Below are positions 1-7,589 of a stretch of 18,614 nt of DNA, in pieces. The notes beneath the pieces were generated by a model. The model saw nothing but the letters and a program-made list of their open reading frames with translations, ran no database searches and was not told the DNA's origin. Within the stretch, counting starts at the first letter, position 1; every line of letters starts with the position of its first letter. The position numbers were made by a program, and so were the translations under genes. The stretch comes from Flavobacteriales bacterium UBA720. GTDB lineage: Bacteria; Bacteroidota; Bacteroidia; Flavobacteriales; Weeksellaceae. The stretch covers positions 1 to 18,614 of the forward strand of contig DBLQ01000019.1 in NCBI GenBank assembly GCA_002297505.1, read 5' to 3'.

Positions 1-357
1 CCTAACGGAGCTGAAATCACCGGTTGAAAAAAGGCTCCTATTAACAGGCCGCTCCTAACGGAGCTGAAATTACTCGTTGAGAAAAATCAGCTATTAAAAG
101 GGCGCGCCTAACGGAGCTGAAATCACCGGTTGAAAAAAGGCTGCTATTAACAGACCGCTCCTCCGGAGCTGAGATGACTGGCTGAGAAAAGGCTACTATT
201 AACAGGCCGATCCTAACGGAAATTTGCCACACAAAACACTTTGCTATTAACAGAACGCACCTATGTAGTTAAGATTAGCATTTGAAAAAAGCCTGCTATT
301 AACAGGTCGCTCCTAACGGAAATTTGCCATGCAAAACTTTGCTACTAACAGAACGCA
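1..357. repeat. Degenerate tandem repeat array (seven units of 46-53 bp)
   Basis: Seven head-to-tail units start at 1, 54, 107, 160, 212, 260 and 312, with lengths 53, 53, 53, 52, 48, 52 and 46 bp. Most begin CCTAACGGAGCTGAAAT and end with CTATTAACAG followed by a CGCT-like tail. Across several unit junctions GCTCC-TAAC-GGAGC forms a short hairpin. Units 212-259 and 312-357 are a shorter variant that begins CCTAACGGAAATTTGCCA and ends GAACGCA. The array probably starts before the window, and a decayed eighth copy may begin at 358. The period is not a multiple of three and no credible coding frame exists. I recall similar GCTCC/GGAGC intergenic repeats from other flavobacterial genomes, but that is memory and not a search. 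Confidence 0.85.
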
Positions 358-516
358 CCTACTGAGCTGTATCTGATAAAATTGATCTTATTACACCGTC
401 TTAATTCTTATACAAGAAAAGGGTGTCTATCAGGATCAATGACTTTATAAAATTTTTGACTGCTATACTTTGGAGCGCTTTCTCTCAGAGCAATTCAAAT
501 CCAAAGTTCAAAATCG
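358..516. other. Non-coding stretch downstream of the response regulator
   Basis: This is the AT-rich tail between the repeat array and the stop codon of the minus-strand regulator. The first 20 bases or so may be a decayed eighth repeat unit. I see no gene, no RNA gene and no convincing terminator for the two-component operon that ends here. Confidence 0.5.
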
Positions 517-1197
517 TCATGATTCCGGAAAACGGACCCGGAATCCAATACCTCGGACGGCTTCCATACGGATTCTTTCATCGTTCTGGAAATATTTACG
601 CAGGCGTGTCATAAAGACGTCCAGACTGCGGCCGAGAAAATAATCATTCTCGCCCCAAAGTGTCTCCAGGATGTCCTTGCGGTTGATGACCTTTCCATTA
701 TTCTTGGAGAGCAGCAAAAGCAGTTTGGATTCTTTTTCGGTGAGCTGGATGGTCTCCCCATTGTGAATGAGATGGAATTGAGAAGGCACAAAAATATACG
801 TACCCAATTCAATACGTGATTTTGAAACCGTATGGTTTCTCCTGAGAATATTTTTGATTCTTAAGATCAATTCTTCCGGTTCGCATGGTTTGGTGATGTA
901 GTCGTCGGCACCCAGTTTCAGACCCAGGATTTTATCGATGCTTTGCCCTTTTGCGGTGAGGAACAGAAACGGAATGGCGGACCATTTGCGGATCTCTCTG
1001 GACAGTTGGAAGCCGTCCATGAATGGTAGCATCACATCCAGGATGGCCAGCTGACAGTCTTCGACAGCTTTCATGTGATTCAGCAGTTCTCGGGGATTTG
1101 AGATCCACTTCACCTCAAAATCGGAAAATTCGAGGTATTGTCTGAGGACCATCCCCAGGTCCTGATCGTCTTCGACCAATAAAATTTTAGGCTTCAT
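517..1197 (-). CDS. OmpR/PhoB-family response regulator
   Basis: A 226-residue DNA-binding response regulator of normal length for the family. The receiver domain (about residues 1-115) has the acidic pair D10/D11, the phospho-acceptor D54 in LAILDVMLP, T81 and the conserved K103 in TKP. A winged-helix Trans_reg_C domain follows (about 125-224), with the typical LTEKESKLLLLL and DVFMTRLRKYF segments. I chose the ATG at 1197, which gives MKPKILLVEDD, because an upstream in-frame start at 1272 would add 25 residues lying inside the kinase gene and absent from the family. The gene overlaps the kinase stop by 11 bp, so the two are probably translationally coupled. The cognate kinase should phosphorylate D54. 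A likely target is the ATTAAC repeat box at 2529-2556. The exact stimulus is unknown. Confidence 0.93.
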   Translation of the reverse strand: MKPKILLVEDDQDLGMVLRQYLEFSDFEVKWISNPRELLNHMKAVEDCQLAILDVMLPFMDGFQLSREIRKWSAIPFLFLTAKGQSIDKILGLKLGADDYITKPCEPEELILRIKNILRRNHTVSKSRIELGTYIFVPSQFHLIHNGETIQLTEKESKLLLLLSKNNGKVINRKDILETLWGENDYFLGRSLDVFMTRLRKYFQNDERIRMEAVRGIGFRVRFPES

Positions 1198-2491
1198 CCG
1201 GAATGATAATTTTAAATGAAACACCTTGCTGTTGCGGAAGTACATGAATCTCACCTTTATAGTGATCGACAATGGTCTTCACGAGGAAAAGACCGACGCC
1301 GAGACCATTGACATGAAGATTTTCCTGTCTGGTGATGCGGTAATATTTTTCAAAAATAGCCTGGGTTTCAGACTTCGGGATGCCGATACCATCATCGTAA
1401 ACCGTCAGTTCCATGCGGTCATCAGCTTTGATGACAATACGGATTGTACTTGCTCCATATTTTACAGAATTATAAATGAGGTTGTCCATCAGTTGTCTGA
1501 AGTCATTGTATTTTAATGACAGGTTTTGCCTGAAATCTAATTTGAGATCAAAAGCGATGTCCGGAAAGGTCCGTCTGGCGTCTTCAAAATACTGCGTGAG
1601 CAATGTCTGATTCATCAGTAAATCCTCGGCATTCTGGTGATGGATGGACGCCACAATGTGTTTCAGGCGACTGAGCTGGCGTTCCAGCAAGGGCTTGACC
1701 TCAGAATCCGGAAATTGGGCGATGGAGAATTTCAGGGTTGTAATTGGCGTGTTGAGTTCGTGGGCAATGGAATCAATCGTGGTGTGCAGCTGGGCAATTT
1801 TCTTCTCCTGGCGGTTCAGGTTGCGCAGGCTGTTTCGAAAAAGGATCATGATCAGAATGACAATCAGCAAACTGATGATGATCAGTGGCACCATCTTCCT
1901 GAGCACCAAAGTCTGAAGATTGAGCAGCTGAAACGCCGACTTGGATCTCACGAGATAGTAATCTTTCTCATTGAGCTTCGAATCTGTATTTTCCCGCGAT
2001 TGGCGGCTGGACCATTTGCCCTCGTTAATCGTCATGGGCTCCATCATCTTTTTGACGGTTTGGAACAGAACAATCGACCGGTTGACAGGCAAAAGTTCCT
2101 GCTGCTTCATCTCGTCTACAATAGAATAGATTTCACTTTTGAGAGCGATGTCAAATCCGGAGTTGCCGATATTTTTCCGGAGTTCATGTTCCAGCTTCTG
2201 ATTGTAGCGTTTCTCGGAATTGTAGATGCGTTCCGGATGCGTAATTTTTTCCTTCTGAATAATGATCCCATTTTTAAGCCTTTGAAAGTCGCCGACCAGC
2301 TTTTCTTCGTTGGTCTCGTTTTCATAGCGGTCCATGGTGGCCAGCGTTTTGTCGGCAATCCATCGGGCCTGCCTGTTCAGCTCCTTTTCTTCCAGGCGGT
2401 AGGAATTATAGATGTAATAAGCCTGCAGAGCAACCAGAATAACCAGGCTGAACGTAAACAATATTAACGTTATGATTCTCTTTCGATTCAT
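1187..2491 (-). CDS. Membrane sensor histidine kinase
   Basis: A 434-residue inner-membrane sensor kinase. Transmembrane segments lie at about residues 6-27 and 200-218. They enclose a periplasmic sensor domain of about 170 residues that I cannot assign to a named family. The HisKA motif SIAHELNTPITTLKF places the phospho-accepting His at H244. The HATPase domain follows, with an N-box (LMDNLIYNSVKYG), a G1 box (DDGIGIP) and a G2 box (GLGVGLFLVK), so the protein looks catalytically intact. No HAMP domain is evident: a short coiled linker (about 219-240) joins TM2 to HisKA. The start MNRKRIITLIL is the only sensible one, since the next Met is residue 53. It is the first gene of a two-gene operon with the regulator. 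The promoter candidate just upstream would give an almost leaderless transcript. Confidence 0.93.
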   Translation of the reverse strand: MNRKRIITLILFTFSLVILVALQAYYIYNSYRLEEKELNRQARWIADKTLATMDRYENETNEEKLVGDFQRLKNGIIIQKEKITHPERIYNSEKRYNQKLEHELRKNIGNSGFDIALKSEIYSIVDEMKQQELLPVNRSIVLFQTVKKMMEPMTINEGKWSSRQSRENTDSKLNEKDYYLVRSKSAFQLLNLQTLVLRKMVPLIIISLLIVILIMILFRNSLRNLNRQEKKIAQLHTTIDSIAHELNTPITTLKFSIAQFPDSEVKPLLERQLSRLKHIVASIHHQNAEDLLMNQTLLTQYFEDARRTFPDIAFDLKLDFRQNLSLKYNDFRQLMDNLIYNSVKYGASTIRIVIKADDRMELTVYDDGIGIPKSETQAIFEKYYRITRQENLHVNGLGVGLFLVKTIVDHYKGEIHVLPQQQGVSFKIIIPDEA

Positions 2492-2495
2492 GGTT

Positions 2496-2522
2496 CAAAA
2501 ATACGATCTAATTTCTATCCAA
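2496..2522 (-). promoter_or_regulatory. Candidate promoter of the kinase-regulator operon
   Basis: On the minus strand TATTTTTG (2496-2503) matches the Bacteroidota -7 consensus TAnnTTTG exactly. A TTG (2520-2522) lies 16 nt upstream, slightly short of the usual spacing for the -33 element. The kinase ATG at 2491 begins five bases after the -7 element, so initiation here would give a leaderless or nearly leaderless mRNA. This is inference from motif match only. Confidence 0.4.
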
Positions 2523-2528
2523 CTCAGC

Positions 2529-2556
2529 ATTAACCTTCCATTAACCGTTCATTAAC
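2529..2556. promoter_or_regulatory. Three ATTAAC direct repeats at 11-bp spacing, likely response-regulator box
   Basis: ATTAAC occurs at 2529-2534, 2540-2545 and 2551-2556, exactly 11 bp apart, with similar spacers (CTTCC, CGTTC). Direct repeats spaced one helical turn apart are the standard binding geometry of OmpR/PhoB-family dimers. The box sits between the divergent promoters of the kinase-regulator operon and the receptor gene, directly upstream of both. The adjacent OmpR-type regulator is the obvious candidate ligand. Binding is inferred and not shown. Confidence 0.6.
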
Positions 2557-2578
2557 AAAACTTCCGCAGCTTTCGGCT

Positions 2579-2586
2579 CAACTTTG
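2579..2586 (+). promoter_or_regulatory. Candidate -7 element of the receptor gene
   Basis: CAACTTTG matches TAnnTTTG except at the first base and lies 19 bp before the ATG at 2606. No TTG is present at the expected -33 position. The ATTAAC box ends 22 bp upstream, where an activator would substitute for a poor -33 element. Weak on its own, better in context. Confidence 0.35.
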
Positions 2587-2605
2587 TCGAAGATAATTAA
2601 AAACT

Positions 2606-4957
2606 ATGAAGCGTTATATGACATTGCTTCTGATCCTACCTTTTTGGATCTGGAGCCAGAACATCAAAGGTCACATTGAGAATGAGCAAAAGGAATCTGT
2701 GGCCGGAGCGGCTGTCCACATTGACCACCGCACGCCGGTTTCCTATTCCGACCAGGATGGAAACTTTACGGTGGATGGCACTACTCCATTTCCAGTGTCG
2801 TTAATCATAAAGAAGGACAATTATAAGGATTACGAACTCGTCCTGGAAGAGAATGACTTCCTCAACATCATCCTCAAAAAAGATACGGTGAAAACCATCG
2901 AAACCGTTACCGTGGAGGCCAATAAACCTTTGCTGAAAAGAAAAATTGACCGCCTGGAATTCAATATCGATAAAACTCCGCTCCAAAACCTGAATGCCTG
3001 GGAAATCCTGAAAAGCACACCCAATGTTTTGGTCAAAAATGAGGAACTGAGTGTCCGCGGAAATTCTCAGATCATCGTCACCATCAATGATAAAAAGACC
3101 ATGATGACGCAGGAACAGCTCAGGCAGCTCCTGGAAAATACTGACGGCAATAATGTGTCTTCTGTGGAGGTCATTACCAATCCGCCAGCGAAATATGATG
3201 CACAGGGCAGCGCAATTATTAACATTAAAATGAAGCAAAATGTGCTCTCCGGCTACAAAGGCAGGATCTCGGCACGGTACACGCAGGCTACCTATGCCAG
3301 AGGTCTGCTGGGAACATCCCAATCGTACAATACAGACCAATGGCAGCTGACGGGCAACTACAATTTCGTGACCGGCGATTACGTGCGGTACAATTTTGAT
3401 GTCGTCACCTTCGATCAGGATAAGACACGCTGGGAAAGTGATATGGTGCGGAAAACACATGCGCATGAACAACACGTCTACAACTTTTCGGGACAATATA
3501 CTATGGACAGTCTCTCCACCATCCAATTCGGTTTTGATGGTTACAATGCACCGGATAATTTCGGGAACTACAGGGTGCCAACCCGTATTTACAGCACGGA
3601 AAATATTCAGCTTCAATCCTACTATCTGACTTCGAACGGCAGAAGCCAGTTTAACAATCATTTCAATGCCTATCTGGTTTTCGATAAAAAATTCGGAAAT
3701 CACAATCTCACCTGGACCAATAATTCAAGTGTCAAACGATTCAAAGAAAATCAGGATGTCAGGACCTTGCTGAACTTTGAGGGAGAACCGGAAAGTCAGA
3801 ACCGGTTTGCGAATAACAGTGTGCAGGACATCTCGCTGCTGGCGACGCAGCTGGATTATCGATATTCTGATGATCACTTCACGCTGGAAAGTGGTTTGAA
3901 ATACAGCCTTGTCAACAATAAAAATGACCTTGATTTCTATGACGGCAGCAGCGGCACGCTGATCCCAGACCTTGAAAGGAGTAATCTTTTCGAGTATAAG
4001 GAAAACATTTTCGCCGCCTACATCTCTTCCGAATACCAATGGAAGCAATGGGAAATGAAGGCTGGACTGCGCTCCGAAACCACGCTTATCCATACCAGTT
4101 CCGATAATCCTGCGGTGCAAAACAGGAGCAACAGGACCGGACTCTTTCCCACCTTCTACCTGATGTACAAGCTGAAAGAAGGCCAGCAACTGGGATTTTC
4201 CTACGGCAAAAGAATTGACCGCCCCAACTATGATTTCCTCAATCCATCCAAATCCTATTATAACCTGTACGCTTATTTTCAGGGTGACGCCAATCTGAAG
4301 TCCACCATTATCCACAATCTGAGTCTGACTTACACCATAAAGGACTGGAATTTCGAAGCGTACTACAGTTACATCAAAGATCCTTCTATGGAAATTTCCG
4401 TCCAGAATCCGCAGACTTTTGAAACTGTGTACCATTACACCAATATCGATCATGGCCAAAACCTTGGTGCAAATGTTTCCAAAAGCTTAACTATCAGGTC
4501 ATTTTGGAAGCTCAACCTTTTTGCCTCCGGAGAATATCAGGACAATTATTTTTTGGGAACGGATCGCATCCTTTACAAAAATGAAGTCTTTTTCTACAAC
4601 GCCAACATCTCCACTCAAATCACACTGGACAAAGCTAAAACATGGGATCTGAATCTATCTTACGTGTATAATTCCAAAACGATCCAGGGCTCATTCGACA
4701 TCAGTTCCTCGCAGCGCACCACTATCATCATCAATAAAAAATTACTGAATAAAAAACTGGAAGCGGGTCTTGTTTTCAACGATATTTTCCGGACTGACAG
4801 AAACACGATTTCGACACGGTATGCGGATCAGAATCAGAATTTTAAGGATTACCGGGACACACAGTACGTGATGTTCAACATCAAGTATAACTTTGGGAAT
4901 CAGAAAGTGAAAGATGCACAGGCCGGACGCAAGACCGATGAACAGAACAGACTTTGA
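2606..4957 (+). CDS. TonB-dependent-receptor-like outer-membrane beta-barrel protein
   Basis: A 783-residue outer-membrane protein. It has an N-terminal signal peptide (about residues 1-18, MKRYMTLLLILPFWIWSQ) and a CarboxypepD_reg-like beta-sandwich (about 20-92, with the typical VAGAAVHI and DQDGNFTV segments). A plug-like segment follows (about 100-212, containing ILKSTPNVLVKNEELSVRG and VEVITNPPAKYDAQGSAII), then a long barrel with alternating aromatic strands to about residue 765. This order is that of the Bacteroidota outer membrane beta-barrel family (OMP_b-brl_3), relatives of SusC-type TonB-dependent receptors. The last barrel strand (MFNIKYNFG) is followed by a polar tail of about 17 residues. 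The substrate cannot be told from sequence. There is no SusD-like partner next to it, which argues against a glycan-uptake locus. It is divergent from the two-component operon and probably its target through the ATTAAC box. Confidence 0.88.
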   Translation: MKRYMTLLLILPFWIWSQNIKGHIENEQKESVAGAAVHIDHRTPVSYSDQDGNFTVDGTTPFPVSLIIKKDNYKDYELVLEENDFLNIILKKDTVKTIETVTVEANKPLLKRKIDRLEFNIDKTPLQNLNAWEILKSTPNVLVKNEELSVRGNSQIIVTINDKKTMMTQEQLRQLLENTDGNNVSSVEVITNPPAKYDAQGSAIINIKMKQNVLSGYKGRISARYTQATYARGLLGTSQSYNTDQWQLTGNYNFVTGDYVRYNFDVVTFDQDKTRWESDMVRKTHAHEQHVYNFSGQYTMDSLSTIQFGFDGYNAPDNFGNYRVPTRIYSTENIQLQSYYLTSNGRSQFNNHFNAYLVFDKKFGNHNLTWTNNSSVKRFKENQDVRTLLNFEGEPESQNRFANNSVQDISLLATQLDYRYSDDHFTLESGLKYSLVNNKNDLDFYDGSSGTLIPDLERSNLFEYKENIFAAYISSEYQWKQWEMKAGLRSETTLIHTSSDNPAVQNRSNRTGLFPTFYLMYKLKEGQQLGFSYGKRIDRPNYDFLNPSKSYYNLYAYFQGDANLKSTIIHNLSLTYTIKDWNFEAYYSYIKDPSMEISVQNPQTFETVYHYTNIDHGQNLGANVSKSLTIRSFWKLNLFASGEYQDNYFLGTDRILYKNEVFFYNANISTQITLDKAKTWDLNLSYVYNSKTIQGSFDISSSQRTTIIINKKLLNKKLEAGLVFNDIFRTDRNTISTRYADQNQNFKDYRDTQYVMFNIKYNFGNQKVKDAQAGRKTDEQNRL

Positions 4958-5025
4958 GGTTGGTTGATGGTTGATGGTTGGTGGTTAGTGGTTGATGGTT
5001 TATAAATGATAAATGATGGTTGATG
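4958..5025. repeat. Simple-sequence tract of GGTTGAT-like repeats
   Basis: Immediately after the receptor stop codon, variants of GGTTGAT, GGTTGGT and GGTTAGT repeat about every seven bases, followed by ATAAATGATAAATGATGGTTGATG. The tract is low complexity and has no coding potential. It probably arose by slippage and is likely to vary in copy number between strains. Confidence 0.75.
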
Positions 5026-5057
5026 TGAATTGAAATTCGTTACGCTTTGGATTATAA

Positions 5058-5092
5058 AAAAACGGTTGTTCGGGATTTGAACAACCGTTTTT
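5058..5092. terminator. Bidirectional intrinsic terminator between convergent genes
   Basis: A perfect 14-bp stem (5058-5071 with 5079-5092) encloses the seven-base loop GGGATTT. It is A-rich on the left and T-rich on the right, so a U-tract is produced on either strand. It serves both the receptor gene and the M1 peptidase gene, which converge here. Confidence 0.9.
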
Positions 5093-5111
5093 GCTTTGTT
5101 AAGATTTCAAA

Positions 5112-7484
5112 TTACTTTTTTCCCGCGGCCTGCATAGGATTCACTTTTCCGTTGGAGGCGCCTCTGGCAGCATCTTTCTGCTTCTGCTTGAAAACCTGAA
5201 ACTGGCTTGGCGCTTCGCCTGAGGAGGCTGCCGCCCAGAAGTTATTGGAAGTGTCAATGTCTGCCGTTTCTTTCATCGGATCCAGCTGAATGGATTTGAT
5301 CTTTTTATCAAAATAATAAGTCTTGGAAACTTTCTGCTCATTATGACGCCAGATCTGGACATTGATTTTATCCGTAGCTTTGGAACCGTCTTCAAATGTA
5401 AATTCCAGAATAATCGGCATTACAAGTCCACCTTTGTTGGTGAAATCAATCTGATATGCCGTGATGTTTTTTTCTTTTTTGATGTCTTTTGCATCTGCTT
5501 TTTCCAGATTGCTCATCACCAATTCGTATTCTTTGGATGTATCGACTTTCTCCTGGCCGCGGTCATAACGGTAGTAAAAATCCTGAACATCCTTGTCCTG
5601 ATCTGCATAAAACTTGATAGACTTGTCTTCCTTGTTTCTGATCTTGGAAATATCCTCAAATGCGTTGAGTGCCGGTTGATCCACCGTGTATTTCACTGTT
5701 TCGGCTTTTGGTGTGGCAGTAAAATCAGGCGTTGCCACGGTCACTTTGTCAATGGCGATATCTACAGGATCTGTACCGTAGAACCAGCCTCTCCAGAACC
5801 AGTCCAGGTCTTCGCCGCTGGCATCCTCCATGGTTCTGAAAAAATCTGCAGGCTCCGGATGGCGGAATGCCCAGCGCTTAGCGTAAGTTTTGAAAGCTTT
5901 ATCAAACAAGGCTCTTCCCATGATGGTTTCACGCAGGATATTAAGTCCCGTGGCCGGTTTCGAATAGGCATTCGGGCCAAATCGGGCAATGTTTTCGGAA
6001 TTGGACATGATCGGTTCCAGCTCATCCTTAGGAAGTTTCATATAATCTACGATGGTCCACGCCGGGCCACGCTTGGACGGGAACTTGTTGTCCCACTTTT
6101 CTTCCGTCAGATATTCTACAAAAGTGTTGAGACCTTCGTCCATCCAGCTCCATTGTCTCTCATCGGAATTGATAATCATCGGAAAAAAGTTATGTCCCAC
6201 CTCGTGGATAATCACGCCCAGCATTCCGTTCTTGATAGCTTCGGAATAGGTGCCGTCTTTCTCCGTTCTACCATAGTTGAAACAAATCATCGGATACTCC
6301 ATACCGTTGGCCGCTTCTACGGATTGCGCCACAGGATACGGATAAGGAATGGTAAATTCGGAGTAGGTTTTAATGGTGTGTGCAATGGCTTTGGTGGAAA
6401 ATTTACGGTACAGTCCGTAGGCTTCTTTACCATAAAAACTCATGGCCATCACTTTATTGTTATTTTCCGGAATGGTGACGCGCATGCCATCCCAGACGAA
6501 TTTCCGGGAAGATGTCCAGGCAAAATCACGGACGTCCTTCGCTTCGAAAATCCAGGTTTTACGCTGTTTGGAACGGTTCTTTTCCGCTTCTTTGGCCTCC
6601 TCCAGTGTCACAATTTCAACCGGCTCGTCAGCATTTTGAGCTTTTCGGTATCTCGCCAATTGTTCGGATGTCAAAACCTGCTCATAATTCCTGCACTCTC
6701 CGGTTCCGCCCACCACGTGATCTGCCGGAACATTCAGTTTCACTTTATAATTTCCGAAGACCAAAGCAAACTCTCCGCGGCCTGTGAACTGATGATTCTG
6801 CCAACCGTGAAAGTCACTGTAAACGCACATCCTGGGAAACCATTGGGTCATCGTGTAGAGATCATTGCCGTCTTCCGGGAAGTTTTCGTAACCACCGCGG
6901 CCGCCTTTTTCGATGCGGTTGGCAATGTTATAATTCCAGTTGATTTTAAACGTAATGGTTTCTCCCTTTTTAATAACTTTGGGCAGATCAATGCGCATCA
7001 TCGTCTTATTGACGGTGAAGTTCAGCAGATTGCCGGAGGCGTCCGTTACTTTTTCCAAATTTACACCATAGCCATTGTCCGGCGCTGGCAGGTCTGTTGT
7101 TTTCAGATTGCTGATGACAGCGCGCTTCGGCAGCGTGCTGGAGAATGGGAAATCGGCGTTTCTGACCGATGACTGTTCATTCTCGTCCAGTTGCAGCCAG
7201 AGATAATCCAGATCGTCCGGCGAATTGTTAAAATAAGTGATCGTTTCGGAGCCTTTCAGATTCCGCTTATCCTCGTCCAGATAGGCTTCGATATCGTAAT
7301 CGGCACGCTGCTGCCAGTAGGCTGAGCCAGGTGCACCAGATGCTGTTCTGTAAACGTTGGGCGTAGGTAGAATGGTGCCAAGCTGCTCGAACTTGTTACC
7401 ATGGTTGCTTCCGGGATTGTTCTGGATATTCTGTGCAGACAATGCCGCTGAACACAATAAAAGTCCTAAAACCTTTCTTTTCAT
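5112..7484 (-). CDS. Exported M1-family zinc metallopeptidase
   Basis: A 790-residue gluzincin peptidase, probably an aminopeptidase. A signal peptide (about residues 1-17) sends it out of the cytoplasm. The zinc site is HEVGH at 427-431 with the third ligand E450 in WMDEGL, exactly 18 residues later, as in M1. The substrate-recognition motif is GMEYP (394-398), the variant common in bacterial M1 members in place of GAMEN. Both catalytic domains are intact, and a C-terminal beta-rich domain follows. No type IX secretion sorting domain is visible, and the protein ends in a polar AAGKK tail. The in-frame TTG six bases upstream (7490) is less likely than the ATG at 7484, which gives MKRKVLGLLL. 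It lies 105 bp downstream of the HupE-like gene on the same strand and may be read from it or from its own promoter at 7523-7530. The physiological substrate is unknown. Confidence 0.93.
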   Translation of the reverse strand: MKRKVLGLLLCSAALSAQNIQNNPGSNHGNKFEQLGTILPTPNVYRTASGAPGSAYWQQRADYDIEAYLDEDKRNLKGSETITYFNNSPDDLDYLWLQLDENEQSSVRNADFPFSSTLPKRAVISNLKTTDLPAPDNGYGVNLEKVTDASGNLLNFTVNKTMMRIDLPKVIKKGETITFKINWNYNIANRIEKGGRGGYENFPEDGNDLYTMTQWFPRMCVYSDFHGWQNHQFTGRGEFALVFGNYKVKLNVPADHVVGGTGECRNYEQVLTSEQLARYRKAQNADEPVEIVTLEEAKEAEKNRSKQRKTWIFEAKDVRDFAWTSSRKFVWDGMRVTIPENNNKVMAMSFYGKEAYGLYRKFSTKAIAHTIKTYSEFTIPYPYPVAQSVEAANGMEYPMICFNYGRTEKDGTYSEAIKNGMLGVIIHEVGHNFFPMIINSDERQWSWMDEGLNTFVEYLTEEKWDNKFPSKRGPAWTIVDYMKLPKDELEPIMSNSENIARFGPNAYSKPATGLNILRETIMGRALFDKAFKTYAKRWAFRHPEPADFFRTMEDASGEDLDWFWRGWFYGTDPVDIAIDKVTVATPDFTATPKAETVKYTVDQPALNAFEDISKIRNKEDKSIKFYADQDKDVQDFYYRYDRGQEKVDTSKEYELVMSNLEKADAKDIKKEKNITAYQIDFTNKGGLVMPIILEFTFEDGSKATDKINVQIWRHNEQKVSKTYYFDKKIKSIQLDPMKETADIDTSNNFWAAASSGEAPSQFQVFKQKQKDAARGASNGKVNPMQAAGKK

Positions 7485-7522
7485 TTTCAATACAATTAGA
7501 GGATTACTCCATTATGGGTAAC

Positions 7523-7530
7523 CAAATGTA
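7523..7530 (-). promoter_or_regulatory. Candidate -7 element of the M1 peptidase gene
   Basis: On the minus strand TACATTTG matches TAnnTTTG exactly, about 38 bp before the ATG. No TTG lies at normal -33 spacing. The same octamer occurs upstream of the hydrolase at 8844. Confidence 0.35.
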
Positions 7531-7589
7531 AGAAAATGCCGCGGAATTTTATATTGAATACAAGGTTTTATTGAAAGAAAACAGAAATC

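Noticed and set aside
41..232. Minus-strand 63-codon open frame across the repeat array
   Set aside because: The repeat period is not a multiple of three and the predicted peptide only reflects the repeats in shifting frames.
1..357. Possible CRISPR array
   Set aside because: The whole unit is repeated with gradual divergence. There are no unique spacers between constant repeats, and no cas gene is in the window.
29..357. TTAACAG in the tandem array as binding sites for the TetR repressor
   Set aside because: Only one half-site is present in each unit, without the opposing TGTTA half. The match is short enough to be chance in AT-rich DNA.
455..478. Possible promoter TTGAC with TATACT near 457-471
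   Set aside because: The two boxes are only three bases apart and no gene follows on the plus strand.
1195..1272. Upstream start of the response regulator at 1272
   Set aside because: It would add 25 residues encoded inside the kinase gene and ahead of a canonical receiver-domain N-terminus.
1637..2467. 276-codon open frame antisense to the sensor kinase
   Set aside because: It is the complement of a well-supported kinase gene. Its product resembles no family and has no promoter or neighbour context.
2801..3703. 300-codon open frame antisense to the outer-membrane receptor
   Set aside because: It is a shadow of the receptor's reading frame and codon bias with no recognisable domain.
5343..7172. 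609-codon open frame antisense to the M1 peptidase
   Set aside because: Its length is striking, but the sense strand has intact zinc-site and signal-peptide motifs, while the antisense product is rich in Ile, Phe, His and Arg with no domain pattern.
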